A stretch of DNA of 20,427 bases, taken from assembly GCA_964579325.1 (NCBI GenBank), contig CAZOHN010000044.1, positions 1-20,427 on the forward strand. Reading direction: 5' to 3'. The translations under genes were made by a program, and so were the position numbers. The stretch's first letter is position 1. Each line of letters opens with the position of its first letter. Under the pieces are notes generated by a model. The model saw only the letters and a list, made by a program, of their open reading frames with translations, made no database searches and had not been told where the DNA came from. Shown piece after piece: positions 6,987-14,265 of this stretch. This DNA is from CAZOHN01 sp964579325 (lineage in GTDB: Bacteria; Pseudomonadota; Alphaproteobacteria; Rhodobacterales; Rhodobacteraceae).

Positions 6987-7349
6987 ATGACCGAGTTCGA
7001 CCCCCAGTCTCTCGCTTACGATACCAGAGGGCTGATACCTGTGGTTGCGCAGGACCATGTCTCGGGCGAAGTCCTGATGGTTGCATGGATGAACGCCGAA
7101 GCCGTGGTGAAGACTTTGGCAACCGGGCGCGTTACCTACTGGAGCCGCTCGCGCGCGGTGTTCTGGGTGAAGGGTGAAACCTCGGGGCACGTCCAGCGGC
7201 TGGTCGAAATGCGTGTGGACTGCGACCGCGACTGTCTGCTGGTGCTGGTCGAGCAAGAAGGCCCGGCCTGCCACACCAATCGAAGAACCTGCTTTTATAC
7301 AGCTGTAAGAGAGGGTTCCGAGGTCGAGTTGATGCGGCCTGAGCCCTAG
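6987..7349 (+). CDS. hisI: Phosphoribosyl-AMP cyclohydrolase (monofunctional HisI)
   Basis: HisI catalyses the third step of histidine synthesis, opening the ring of phosphoribosyl-AMP. It is a cytoplasmic metal-dependent homodimer. The 120-residue protein is the usual monofunctional length, with no HisE domain. Visible motifs are VAWMN (32-36), YWSRSRAVFWVKGETSGH (51-68), the metal site DCDRD (Asp78, Asp80, Asp82) and the zinc cysteines Cys79, Cys95 (GPACHT) and Cys102. The ATG is supported by GAGG about 8 nt upstream. The gene stands alone, away from other his genes. Its TAG stop lies in a CTAG (7346-7349) that also holds the stop of the convergent gluQ gene. All catalytic residues are present. 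Confidence 0.96.
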   Translation: MTEFDPQSLAYDTRGLIPVVAQDHVSGEVLMVAWMNAEAVVKTLATGRVTYWSRSRAVFWVKGETSGHVQRLVEMRVDCDRDCLLVLVEQEGPACHTNRRTCFYTAVREGSEVELMRPEP

Positions 7350-8263
7350 TGGAGGCCGACCATCGTGCGGATATCCGCGGGTGACGCCCCGTCGGCGCGG
7401 TACTTCGACAAGGCGCGGGCATCGTCGCGCTTGGCCAGACGCTTCCCCTGATCGTCGCGGATCAGGCGGTGGTGGTGATAGACTGGCGTGGGCAAGCCAA
7501 GCAACTTCTGCAGCACGACGTGGATTTTCGTTGCTCCACCCAGATCCGCGCCGCGCACCACATGCGTCACACCCTGCGCGGCGTCGTCCACCACCACCGA
7601 AAGGTGGTAGGACGTGCCCATGTCACGCCGGGCCACGACCACATCGCCCACCGCCTCGATCATCTCGTCGGGCGTGAACTCGACGCGGCCAGGGTTGAGT
7701 CCGGTCTCGTCATAGCCCGCATAGCAGTGCCATCCCCCGCAGGGGCTGTCGATCCGGTGAACGAACAAGCCCGCAATTCCCGCCGACAGGCCCATGTCGA
7801 GCCGCAGCGCCTCGCCTTTCGGGCGTCGATGCGCCTCGGGAAAGCGTCGCTCCATGGCCAGGTGGCTGCGGCAGGTGCCGGGGTAGACGGGCCCGTCCGG
7901 CCTCTGCACGGGTTCGGCGCCCTCTTGCGGGGCAGAGAGTGCCGCTTGAATGTCTGCGCGCGTGCAGTCGCAGGGGTATATCACGCCCATCTGCCAGAGT
8001 TGGTCGAGAGCGGCGGCATAGGCCGGCAACCTGTTCGATTGCCGCATCGGTTCCTCGGCCCACGTCACGCCGAGCCAGTGCAGGTCGTCGACCAGCTGAG
8101 CTTCCCATTCGGGCCGGCTGCGCGTTCGGTCGATGTCCTCGATCCGAAGAAGGAACGTGCCGCCCTGGGCACGCGCCATGTCGTGGGCGAGCATGGCCGA
8201 ATAGGCGTGGCCGAGGTGCAGCGGCCCGGTCGGCGACGGTGCAAAGCGGGTGACGAACGCCAT
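7346..8263 (-). CDS. gluQ: Glutamyl-Q tRNA(Asp) synthetase GluQRS
   Basis: GluQRS is a truncated GluRS paralogue that attaches glutamate to the queuosine base at position 34 of tRNA(Asp). The 305-residue protein has only the catalytic domain and no anticodon-binding domain, as expected. Motifs: RFAPSPTGPLHLGH (6-19, the HIGH signature), RIEDIDRTR (40-48), zinc-site residues Cys98 and Cys100 (CDC) and Cys131, RGADL (237-241), and KRLAKRD (274-280) in place of KMSKS. Its ATG directly abuts the stop of trmFO (TGA-ATG), so it is very probably translated from the trmFO transcript by coupling. Both are tRNA-modifying enzymes. Confidence 0.95.
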   Translation of the reverse strand: MAFVTRFAPSPTGPLHLGHAYSAMLAHDMARAQGGTFLLRIEDIDRTRSRPEWEAQLVDDLHWLGVTWAEEPMRQSNRLPAYAAALDQLWQMGVIYPCDCTRADIQAALSAPQEGAEPVQRPDGPVYPGTCRSHLAMERRFPEAHRRPKGEALRLDMGLSAGIAGLFVHRIDSPCGGWHCYAGYDETGLNPGRVEFTPDEMIEAVGDVVVARRDMGTSYHLSVVVDDAAQGVTHVVRGADLGGATKIHVVLQKLLGLPTPVYHHHRLIRDDQGKRLAKRDDARALSKYRADGASPADIRTMVGLH

Positions 8264-9616
8264 TCAGGCCGGCATCAGGGCATCCGCATCGGCCAGCCAC
8301 CGGTCGAAGGCGGCCTTTGCGCGGTCGGTGTAGGCCTTGTAGCGGTCCTTGCGGCCCCGGCGGCCGCCCTTTGAGTCGATTGGGGGAAACAGCCCGAAAT
8401 TGACGTTCATAGGCTGGAACGTCTTCGCATCAGCACCGCCCGTGATGTGCGTGACGAGAGCACCCATGGCTGTTTCGGGCGGCGGAGGGGGCAGGAACCG
8501 GCCCAGGGCTTCGGACGCGGCCATCCGTCCGGCAAGAAGCCCCATTGCAGCGCTTTCGACGTAGCCTTCTACCCCCGTGACCTGCCCCGCAAAACGCAGG
8601 TGTGGGTGGGACTTGAGGCGCATCTGCGCATCAAGGAACGTCGGCGAGTTCAGGAAAGTGTTGCGGTGTATCCCGCCCAGGCGCGCAAAGGCCGCGTTTC
8701 CAAGGCCAGGAATCATCCTGAAAACAGATGTTTGCGCACCGTATTTCATCTTGGTCTGGAAGCCGACAATATTGTAGAGCGTGCCGAGCTTGTTGTCGCG
8801 CCGCAGCTGGACCACCGCGTAGGGCTTTTCGGGGCGGTGAGGGTTCGTCAAACCCACGGGCTTCATGGGTCCGAAGCGCAGCGTCTCGCGGCCGCGCTCG
8901 GCCATGACCTCGATCGGCAGGCAGCCGTCGAAGTATCCGGCGGTCTCGCCTTCGTGAAACTCCGTCTTGTCGGCGGCCACGAGCGCGTCGATGAAGGCCT
9001 CGTACTGTGCGCGATCCATCGGGCAGTTGATGTAGGCCGTGCGTTCTTCCTCGGTCTCGCCCTTGTCGTAACGGCTCTGCCGCCAGGCGACCGACATGTC
9101 GATCGTCTCGGAGTGGACGATGGGGGCGATGGCATCGAAGAAGGCGAGTGCCTCGGCGCCGGTTGCAGCCTTTAGGGCTTCTCCAAGAGCCGGCGAGGTC
9201 AGAGGACCGGTCGCAAAGATCCACAGCCCGCTTGAGGGAAGGGCCGTAACTTCTTCTTCGGTCGTTGAAATCAGCGGATGACCCTTCAGTCGGGCGGTCA
9301 CGGCTCGGGCAAAGGGATCACGGTCGACCGCCAGCGCTCCACCGGCAGGAAGGGCATGGGCATCCGCGGTCGCCATGATGAGCCCGCCGGCGCGGCGCAT
9401 TTCCCAATGCAGCAGGCCCACGGCGTTGCGTTCGTCATCGTCCGACCTGAAGGAATTCGAACACACCATCTCGCCGAAGTCACCGGTCCGGTGTGCAAAC
9501 GTGCCAACCTTCGGGCGCATCTCGTGGATCATCACGGGCACGCCGGCCTGTGCAATCTGCCAGGCGGCTTCGGATCCGGCCATCCCGCCGCCCACGATAT
9601 GAATGGGATCGCGCAT
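8264..9616 (-). CDS. trmFO: Folate-dependent tRNA (uracil-54-C5)-methyltransferase TrmFO
   Basis: TrmFO (Gid) makes ribothymidine at U54 of the T-loop using methylene-tetrahydrofolate and FAD. The 450-residue protein has the N-terminal FAD-binding motif IVGGGMAGSEAA (7-18), the CSNSFRSD segment with Cys52, and FDGCLPIEVMA with Cys232; these two correspond to the functionally important cysteines of Bacillus TrmFO. RFGPMKPVGL (247-256) and the VNFGLFPP region near the C-terminus are also family hallmarks. The start gives the expected N-terminus. No free ribosome site is seen: the purine-rich AGGGG lies inside a hairpin just upstream (9618-9634). It lies between a DUF6614-type gene and gluQ, in one likely operon. 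Confidence 0.96.
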   Translation of the reverse strand: MRDPIHIVGGGMAGSEAAWQIAQAGVPVMIHEMRPKVGTFAHRTGDFGEMVCSNSFRSDDDERNAVGLLHWEMRRAGGLIMATADAHALPAGGALAVDRDPFARAVTARLKGHPLISTTEEEVTALPSSGLWIFATGPLTSPALGEALKAATGAEALAFFDAIAPIVHSETIDMSVAWRQSRYDKGETEEERTAYINCPMDRAQYEAFIDALVAADKTEFHEGETAGYFDGCLPIEVMAERGRETLRFGPMKPVGLTNPHRPEKPYAVVQLRRDNKLGTLYNIVGFQTKMKYGAQTSVFRMIPGLGNAAFARLGGIHRNTFLNSPTFLDAQMRLKSHPHLRFAGQVTGVEGYVESAAMGLLAGRMAASEALGRFLPPPPPETAMGALVTHITGGADAKTFQPMNVNFGLFPPIDSKGGRRGRKDRYKAYTDRAKAAFDRWLADADALMPA

Positions 9617-9617
9617 G

Positions 9618-9634
9618 AGGGGCAGTTAGCCCCT
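9618..9634 (-). promoter_or_regulatory. Small hairpin directly before the trmFO start codon
   Basis: On the mRNA, AGGGGC and GCCCCT are perfect 6-bp arms around a TAACT loop, ending one base before the ATG. The only Shine-Dalgarno-like run (AGGGG) is in the 5' arm. Ribosomes finishing the upstream gene (stop at 9643-9645) would cover or approach it, so coupling is possible. The structure is seen; its effect is inferred. Confidence 0.4.
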
Positions 9635-9642
9635 GTTGCGGT

Positions 9643-9993
9643 TCAGATCAAGGCGATGCGCTCGCGTTGTTCGGGGTCGGGATAAAGCCGGTAGAGGCCG
9701 ACCTCGGCACTCGCGATCATGTTGTGCATCTGGTCGTAGCGGCGGGCGTTTTCGTCGCCCGCATGGGAGAGCGCGCGGAACGTGTCCTCCAGTTGGACAA
9801 GGTCCTGCACCTCGATCTCGAGGATGAAGTCGGTATGCGTCCCGGAGGCGAGGCCGAACTTGCGGCGAAAGAGCCGCCATTCCTCGATCATGCCATCGGC
9901 TTTCAACTGGTCCAGCCAGGCCTTTGCTGCCGTGGCGAAGGCGAGGGCGCGTTCGGAACTGCGCAACTCGATCATGCAGTGATAGAGGTTCAC
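9643..9993 (-). CDS. DUF6614-type conserved protein of unknown function
   Basis: This is a 116-residue protein without signal peptide or membrane segment. From recall it resembles the DUF6614 family of Rhodobacteraceae. It begins with NLYHCMIELR, has WRLFRRKFGLASG near 40-52, DFILEIEVQDLVQLE near 55-69, and ends GLYRLYPDPEQRERIALI. The alternation of strands and helices suggests a ferredoxin-like or dimeric alpha-beta barrel, but I cannot name an active site. The start is GTG (9991-9993), supported by AGGAG six to seven bases upstream and by the typical N-terminus. It is 26 nt upstream of trmFO on the same strand, so it probably leads a transcript with trmFO and gluQ. Whether it takes part in tRNA modification is unknown. 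Confidence 0.8.
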   Translation of the reverse strand: MNLYHCMIELRSSERALAFATAAKAWLDQLKADGMIEEWRLFRRKFGLASGTHTDFILEIEVQDLVQLEDTFRALSHAGDENARRYDQMHNMIASAEVGLYRLYPDPEQRERIALI

Positions 9994-10047
9994 GGGGGTC
10001 TCCTGCGTTGCCCCGCTACGTCCTAGCGCTCCGCCCTTGCCAAAGGC

Positions 10048-12771
10048 TTAAGCCTCGTCTTCCTGTTCTGCCACCCGTGCGACCGACACGACCTCCTCGC
10101 CCGCGCCGGTGTCGAACACCTTGACGCCTCCGGCCGAACGCGAGCGGAAAGAGATGCCTTCAACCGGCACGCGGATAGACTGACCGGTCGAGGTGGCGAG
10201 CATGATCTGGTCGGAACGCTCGACAGGGAAGCAGGCCACGAGCCTGCCGCCACGCGAGCCTTGCGAGATCGCCTTGACTCCTTGGCCGCCCCGCCCGCGC
10301 ACCGGGTAATCGTGGCTCGACGAGAGCTTGCCCAGGCCCGATGCGGTGATCGTCAGGATCAGGTCCTCGGCCGCCGACATCTCTGCGAAACGGTCGAGGG
10401 CCAGTTGGCCGGCTTCCACGGCCTCTTCCTCTTCATCGGCCTCGGCGCCGTCGTCGAGAGCGCCTTCCTGCGCCCGGCGCATCTTCAGGTAGGCCGCGCG
10501 CTCCTCGGGCGTTGCCTCGAAGTGCCGGATCACGGCCATGCTCACCACCCGGTCGCCCTCGGCAAGCCGCACGCCGCGCACGCCGGTAGAGTCGCGGCCC
10601 TTGAAGACGCGGACATCGGTCGTCGGAAACCTGATCGCGCGGCCCGTCGCCGTGACGAGCATCACGTCGTCCTCTTCGTCACAGATACGCGCATTCACAA
10701 GATCAACGTTTTCAGGGAGTTTCATGGCGATCTTGCCATTCGACTTCACGTTGGTGAAGTCCGATAGCGCGTTGCGCCGAACATCGCCCTCCGACGTCGC
10801 AAACACGATCTGGAGGCTGTCCCATTCGTCCTCGGGCACGTCCACAGGCATGATCGCAGCGATGGAAGCGCCCTGTGGGATCGGCAGGATGTTGACGATC
10901 GCCTTGCCCTTCGCGGCCCGCCCCGAGAGCGGCAGGCGCCAGCACTTGAGACTGTAGACCATTCCGTCGGTCGAGAAGAAGAGCAGCTGCGTGTGCGTGT
11001 TGGCGACAAAGAGCGTGGTGACGACGTCGTCCTCCTTGGTCGTCATCCCCGCGAGGCCCTTGCCGCCACGGCGCTGCGCGCGGAACTCGGCAAGCGGTGT
11101 GCGCTTGATGTAGCCGCCCGAGGTCACGGTCACCACCATGTCCTCGCGCTCGATCAGGTCCTCGTCGTCGAGGTCGCCTTCCCACTCGGTCACCACGGTG
11201 CGGCGTGGCACGGCGAAGAGCGTCTTCACCTCGCGCAGCTCATCCGAAATGATTGCCATGATGCGCTCTCGCGAGCGAAGAATGTCGAGGTAATCCGTGA
11301 TCTTGCCGGCTAGCTCTTCAAGCTCGTCGGTCACCTCCTTGACACCCAGCTGGGTGAGGCGCTGGAGCCGCAAGTCGAGGATCGCGCGGGCCTGGGCTTC
11401 CGACAGGTTGTAGGTGCCGTCGTCGTTCATGGTGTGCGTCGGATCGTCGATAAGGCGGATATAGCCCTCGATCTCATGCGCCGGCCAGCGTCGCTCCATC
11501 AAGCGCTCGCGCGCTTGAGCGGCATCCGCCGATGACCGGATGGTGGCAACGACCTCGTCCACGTTCGAGACAGCGACGGCGAGGCCGCACAGGATGTGAC
11601 TGCGCTCCCGCGCCCTGCGAAGTTCGAAAGCAGTCCGTCTTGCAACGACTTCCTCGCGGAAGCTCAGGAAATGGGTGAGGAAGTCGCGCAGCGTCAACTG
11701 TTCGGGCCGACCGCCGTTCAGCGCCAGCATGTTGCAGCCGAAACTCACCTGCATCGGGGTGAAGCGGAACAGTTGATTCAGGACCACTTCCGGTGTCGCG
11801 TCGCGCTTGAGCTCGATCACCACGCGGACGCCGATCCGGTCGCTCTCGTCCTGGACATGCGCGATCCCCTCGATCCGCTTCTCGCTCGCGGCCTCGGCGA
11901 TCCGCTCGATCATCGTCGACTTGTTCACCTGGTAGGGGATCTCGTCGAGTACGATGGCGAAGCGGTCCTTTCGGATCTCCTCGATCCGGGTCTTTGCCCG
12001 GATTATGACGCTGCCGCGACCCTCTAGATAGGCCTTGCGCGCGCCGGACCGGCCGAGGATCAGGGCGCCGGTGGGGAAGTCGGGTGCCGGGACCCACTCC
12101 ATCAGTTGCTCGGATGTGAGGTCGGGATCGTCGATCAGCGCAAGCGTGGCGTCGATCACCTCGCCCAGGTTGTGCGGCGGAATGTTCGTCGCCATGCCCA
12201 CGGCGATGCCGCCCGCGCCGTTCACGAGCATGTTTGGGAAGCGTGCCGGCAACACAGTCGGCTCGAGGTCCTTGCCGTCGTAGTTCGGCTGGAAGTCCAC
12301 CGTCTCCTTCTCGATGTCGGCGAGAAGGTAGGCCGCAGGCTTGTCCATGCGGACTTCGGTGTAGCGCATCGCGGCCGGATTGTCGCCATCCATCGACCCG
12401 AAGTTTCCTTGTCCATCAAGGAGTTTCAGGCTCATGCTGAATGGTTGCGCCATGCGCACCAAGGCATCATAGATCGCGCTGTCGCCGTGCGGGTGGTACT
12501 TGCCCATCACGTCGCCCACAGGGCGGGCCGACTTGCGGTAGGACTTGTCGTGCGTGTTGCCGGTTTCGTGCATGGCGTAGAGGATGCGACGGTGCACTGG
12601 CTTGAGCCCGTCGCGAAGGTCGGGGATCGCGCGCGAAACGATGACGCTCATCGCATAGTCGAGGTAGGATGACTTCATCTCGTCCGCGATCGAGACAGTC
12701 GGACCCGTCCAGTCGCTTTTCGAAGGTGGATTTTCGTCTGTGTTGTCAGGGGTTTCCGGCGTGTCGCTCAC
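10048..12771 (-). CDS. gyrA: DNA gyrase subunit A
   Basis: GyrA is the cleavage-reunion subunit of gyrase, which introduces negative supercoils with GyrB. I use the GTG at 12771 (907 residues, N-terminus V/MSDTPETPD), which fits related proteins. An in-frame ATG at 12879 would add 36 residues and lies upstream of the best promoter. Visible features: HPHGDSAIYDALVRMAQ with Ser98 and Asp102 at the quinolone positions (E. coli 83 and 87, sensitive residues), catalytic Tyr137 in MRYTEVRM, the GyrA box QRRGGKG at the start of the C-terminal beta-pinwheel, and an acidic insert (GAEADEEEEAVEAG) within that domain, which I recall as common in alphaproteobacteria. The ribosome site before the GTG is weak. 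It is transcribed alone, divergent from usg. Confidence 0.97.
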   Translation of the reverse strand: MSDTPETPDNTDENPPSKSDWTGPTVSIADEMKSSYLDYAMSVIVSRAIPDLRDGLKPVHRRILYAMHETGNTHDKSYRKSARPVGDVMGKYHPHGDSAIYDALVRMAQPFSMSLKLLDGQGNFGSMDGDNPAAMRYTEVRMDKPAAYLLADIEKETVDFQPNYDGKDLEPTVLPARFPNMLVNGAGGIAVGMATNIPPHNLGEVIDATLALIDDPDLTSEQLMEWVPAPDFPTGALILGRSGARKAYLEGRGSVIIRAKTRIEEIRKDRFAIVLDEIPYQVNKSTMIERIAEAASEKRIEGIAHVQDESDRIGVRVVIELKRDATPEVVLNQLFRFTPMQVSFGCNMLALNGGRPEQLTLRDFLTHFLSFREEVVARRTAFELRRARERSHILCGLAVAVSNVDEVVATIRSSADAAQARERLMERRWPAHEIEGYIRLIDDPTHTMNDDGTYNLSEAQARAILDLRLQRLTQLGVKEVTDELEELAGKITDYLDILRSRERIMAIISDELREVKTLFAVPRRTVVTEWEGDLDDEDLIEREDMVVTVTSGGYIKRTPLAEFRAQRRGGKGLAGMTTKEDDVVTTLFVANTHTQLLFFSTDGMVYSLKCWRLPLSGRAAKGKAIVNILPIPQGASIAAIMPVDVPEDEWDSLQIVFATSEGDVRRNALSDFTNVKSNGKIAMKLPENVDLVNARICDEEDDVMLVTATGRAIRFPTTDVRVFKGRDSTGVRGVRLAEGDRVVSMAVIRHFEATPEERAAYLKMRRAQEGALDDGAEADEEEEAVEAGQLALDRFAEMSAAEDLILTITASGLGKLSSSHDYPVRGRGGQGVKAISQGSRGGRLVACFPVERSDQIMLATSTGQSIRVPVEGISFRSRSAGGVKVFDTGAGEEVVSVARVAEQEDEA

Positions 12772-12816
12772 GTTTTCGTCCGTCCTGCCCGCGTGGCTCA
12801 AGATGTTGTGTTGGGG

Positions 12817-12846
12817 AGTATAGCCCGCGCGGCATATGGGGTGCAA
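12817..12846 (-). promoter_or_regulatory. gyrA promoter
   Basis: On the minus strand, TTGCAC (12846-12841) and TATACT (12822-12817) are separated by 18 bases; TATACT matches the -10 consensus at five of six positions. The start point would be near 12810, giving a leader of about 40 nt to the GTG at 12771. This supports the GTG over the upstream ATG. Confidence 0.6.
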
Positions 12847-12964
12847 TGGTCGATACCCAGGGGGCTGAGCAGCCTCCAAGGAGGAGTGCTAACACACTGT
12901 TTTCATTGAAAGCTAAGGGAGACGTGGCAAGCTTGGGGATAGAATCGCTGGAAGGGAGTGTGCG

Positions 12965-13234
12965 ATGGCTGGAACCGAAACCGAACTCATGCTCAAGGGA
13001 TATGGCCTCACCACGGCCGAGTTCTTCTACCGGATGCCCGATTTCCGAAGTGTAATCAATACCTTCGTCTGGCAGGACTATGATCTCGCCCCTGATTATC
13101 CCCGGCTCTTCAAGTTCATCGAGTTCTGGCAGACGGAAATCGATGGGCCGTTGCACTCGGTACGGTTCACCCATCGCAAGCTGATCTCGCCGGGAGAATG
13201 GCGTAACATGACGGGCGAGTTCACGCTGCACTGA
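12965..13234 (+). CDS. usg: Usg family protein
   Basis: This 89-residue protein matches the small alphaproteobacterial Usg family, known historically from the Caulobacter trp region and still of unknown biochemical function. It is highly conserved in sequence: LKGYGLTTAEFFYRMPDF (10-27), WQDYDLAPDYPRLFKFIEFW (36-55), then EIDGPLHSVRFTHRKLISPGEWRN. It is soluble, with no signal peptide, membrane segment or cysteine pair. ATG 12965 has GGGAG 6-7 nt upstream. A -10-like TAGAAT (12941-12946) precedes it without a good -35, so the promoter is uncertain. It is divergent from gyrA (193-nt gap) and converges on the GIDE-like gene with only 3 nt between stops. Confidence 0.9.
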   Translation: MAGTETELMLKGYGLTTAEFFYRMPDFRSVINTFVWQDYDLAPDYPRLFKFIEFWQTEIDGPLHSVRFTHRKLISPGEWRNMTGEFTLH

Positions 13235-13237
13235 CCT

Positions 13238-14185
13238 TCAGCCGAGGAGTCGCACCCAGGCAAGGACCAGTGCCAGGAAGGTGAAGATGCCGCCCATGAT
13301 CAGTCCGCCTTTGGCGCCCAGTTCCTGCTCGGCGCTCACGGCATCAGGGTGTTCTGTCGAAATGAGGAAGGGCTGGCCATTCGCCGCTCCGATCGCCCAG
13401 GTCGCGCGCGCCATGTCTTCGGCAATCACATGGTCGGGGGTCTCGAGAGTCCCAAGGCGACTGGGCTCCGGGCGCCAGCCGTCGTCTCCGACTGGGTTCT
13501 CGTCGACCGAGCTTTCATCGATCTCCGGATCCTCACTCGCAGTCCCTTGGTCCCCAGTTGCCATGTCGTCCTCGGGTGCAAAGAGAGCCGCATCGACCCG
13601 TACGACCTTACCGAGCGCGAACAGCGGCGTATCACGCTCGATGATCTGTTCGATGTAGCGAAACCGCGGCCCGAAGGTGCCCTGAACGTCATTCCGGATA
13701 CCCTGCCCCGGTGTGCCGCCGGTACGGATGTCTGGGTTCCGCTCCTCGGGGGGCATCGCTTGCCCCCGCCAGTCCGACCAACCCGAGGGGACCACTGCCG
13801 TCGCTCCCGATGTCCAGATCGCCGCCACGGCCTTGCCATCGCCGAACAGCAACGGCCGATCGGACTCCTCGCTCGCGATTTCGCGCCAGACGTGACGGTA
13901 CTTGCCAGTCGAATCCCTGTCACGAACCGATTCCCAGACCTGGGCCTTCCACCAAGCGCAGGCGCGCCCGGTGAGGGGCGCAGCCAGGTCCGGGCCAACC
14001 GTTCGGCCCCAGGCCAGCCGGTAGCCTTCAGCGACGTCCGAGACGTCTACTGGCGTCTGCGCGGTGATTGCCTTGATGTTCCGTCTTGCCCACCAGACGG
14101 CATAGAGCGATCCACCCGCCAGCAGAGCCACCATGCCCCAACCGAACCAGAACACCTGCCAGGGCAACTCCTGCAGCCACTCCAT
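13238..14185 (-). CDS. GIDE/MULAN-like two-pass membrane protein
   Basis: The 315-residue protein has a transmembrane segment at each end (about 10-32 and 294-313) with a large domain between. The segment from about 70 to 200, including GRACAWWKAQVWES (73-86) and RFRYIEQIIERDTPLFALGKV (174-194), resembles the GIDE domain of eukaryotic MULAN/GIDE membrane ubiquitin ligases. No RING finger is present, so the 'E3 ligase' label used for bacterial relatives should not be read as activity. An acidic, low-complexity stretch (about 203-236, rich in D, E, S) interrupts the region after the core. I chose ATG 14185 because a GGAGGGGG ribosome site precedes it and the N-terminal helix follows; 14212 would add nine unlikely residues. 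It lies 80 nt downstream of typA on the same strand. Confidence 0.75.
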   Translation of the reverse strand: MEWLQELPWQVFWFGWGMVALLAGGSLYAVWWARRNIKAITAQTPVDVSDVAEGYRLAWGRTVGPDLAAPLTGRACAWWKAQVWESVRDRDSTGKYRHVWREIASEESDRPLLFGDGKAVAAIWTSGATAVVPSGWSDWRGQAMPPEERNPDIRTGGTPGQGIRNDVQGTFGPRFRYIEQIIERDTPLFALGKVVRVDAALFAPEDDMATGDQGTASEDPEIDESSVDENPVGDDGWRPEPSRLGTLETPDHVIAEDMARATWAIGAANGQPFLISTEHPDAVSAEQELGAKGGLIMGGIFTFLALVLAWVRLLG

Positions 14186-14265
14186 CGTTCCCCCTCCGTC
14201 TGTCCCCCGCACGACGCTACGTCAGGCGGTGAAAGCGCGGAAGAGGGATGCGGCGCCGGAGAGGC

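Noticed and set aside
7469..8374. A 301-codon + strand frame over gluQ
   Set aside because: The minus strand encodes a full GluQRS with intact motifs; the + frame has none.
12873..12884. Perfect ribosome-site-like AGGAGG in the CCTCC/GGAGG palindrome between gyrA and usg
   Set aside because: No start codon lies at proper spacing with a meaningful frame; the nearest GTG frame is only seven codons.
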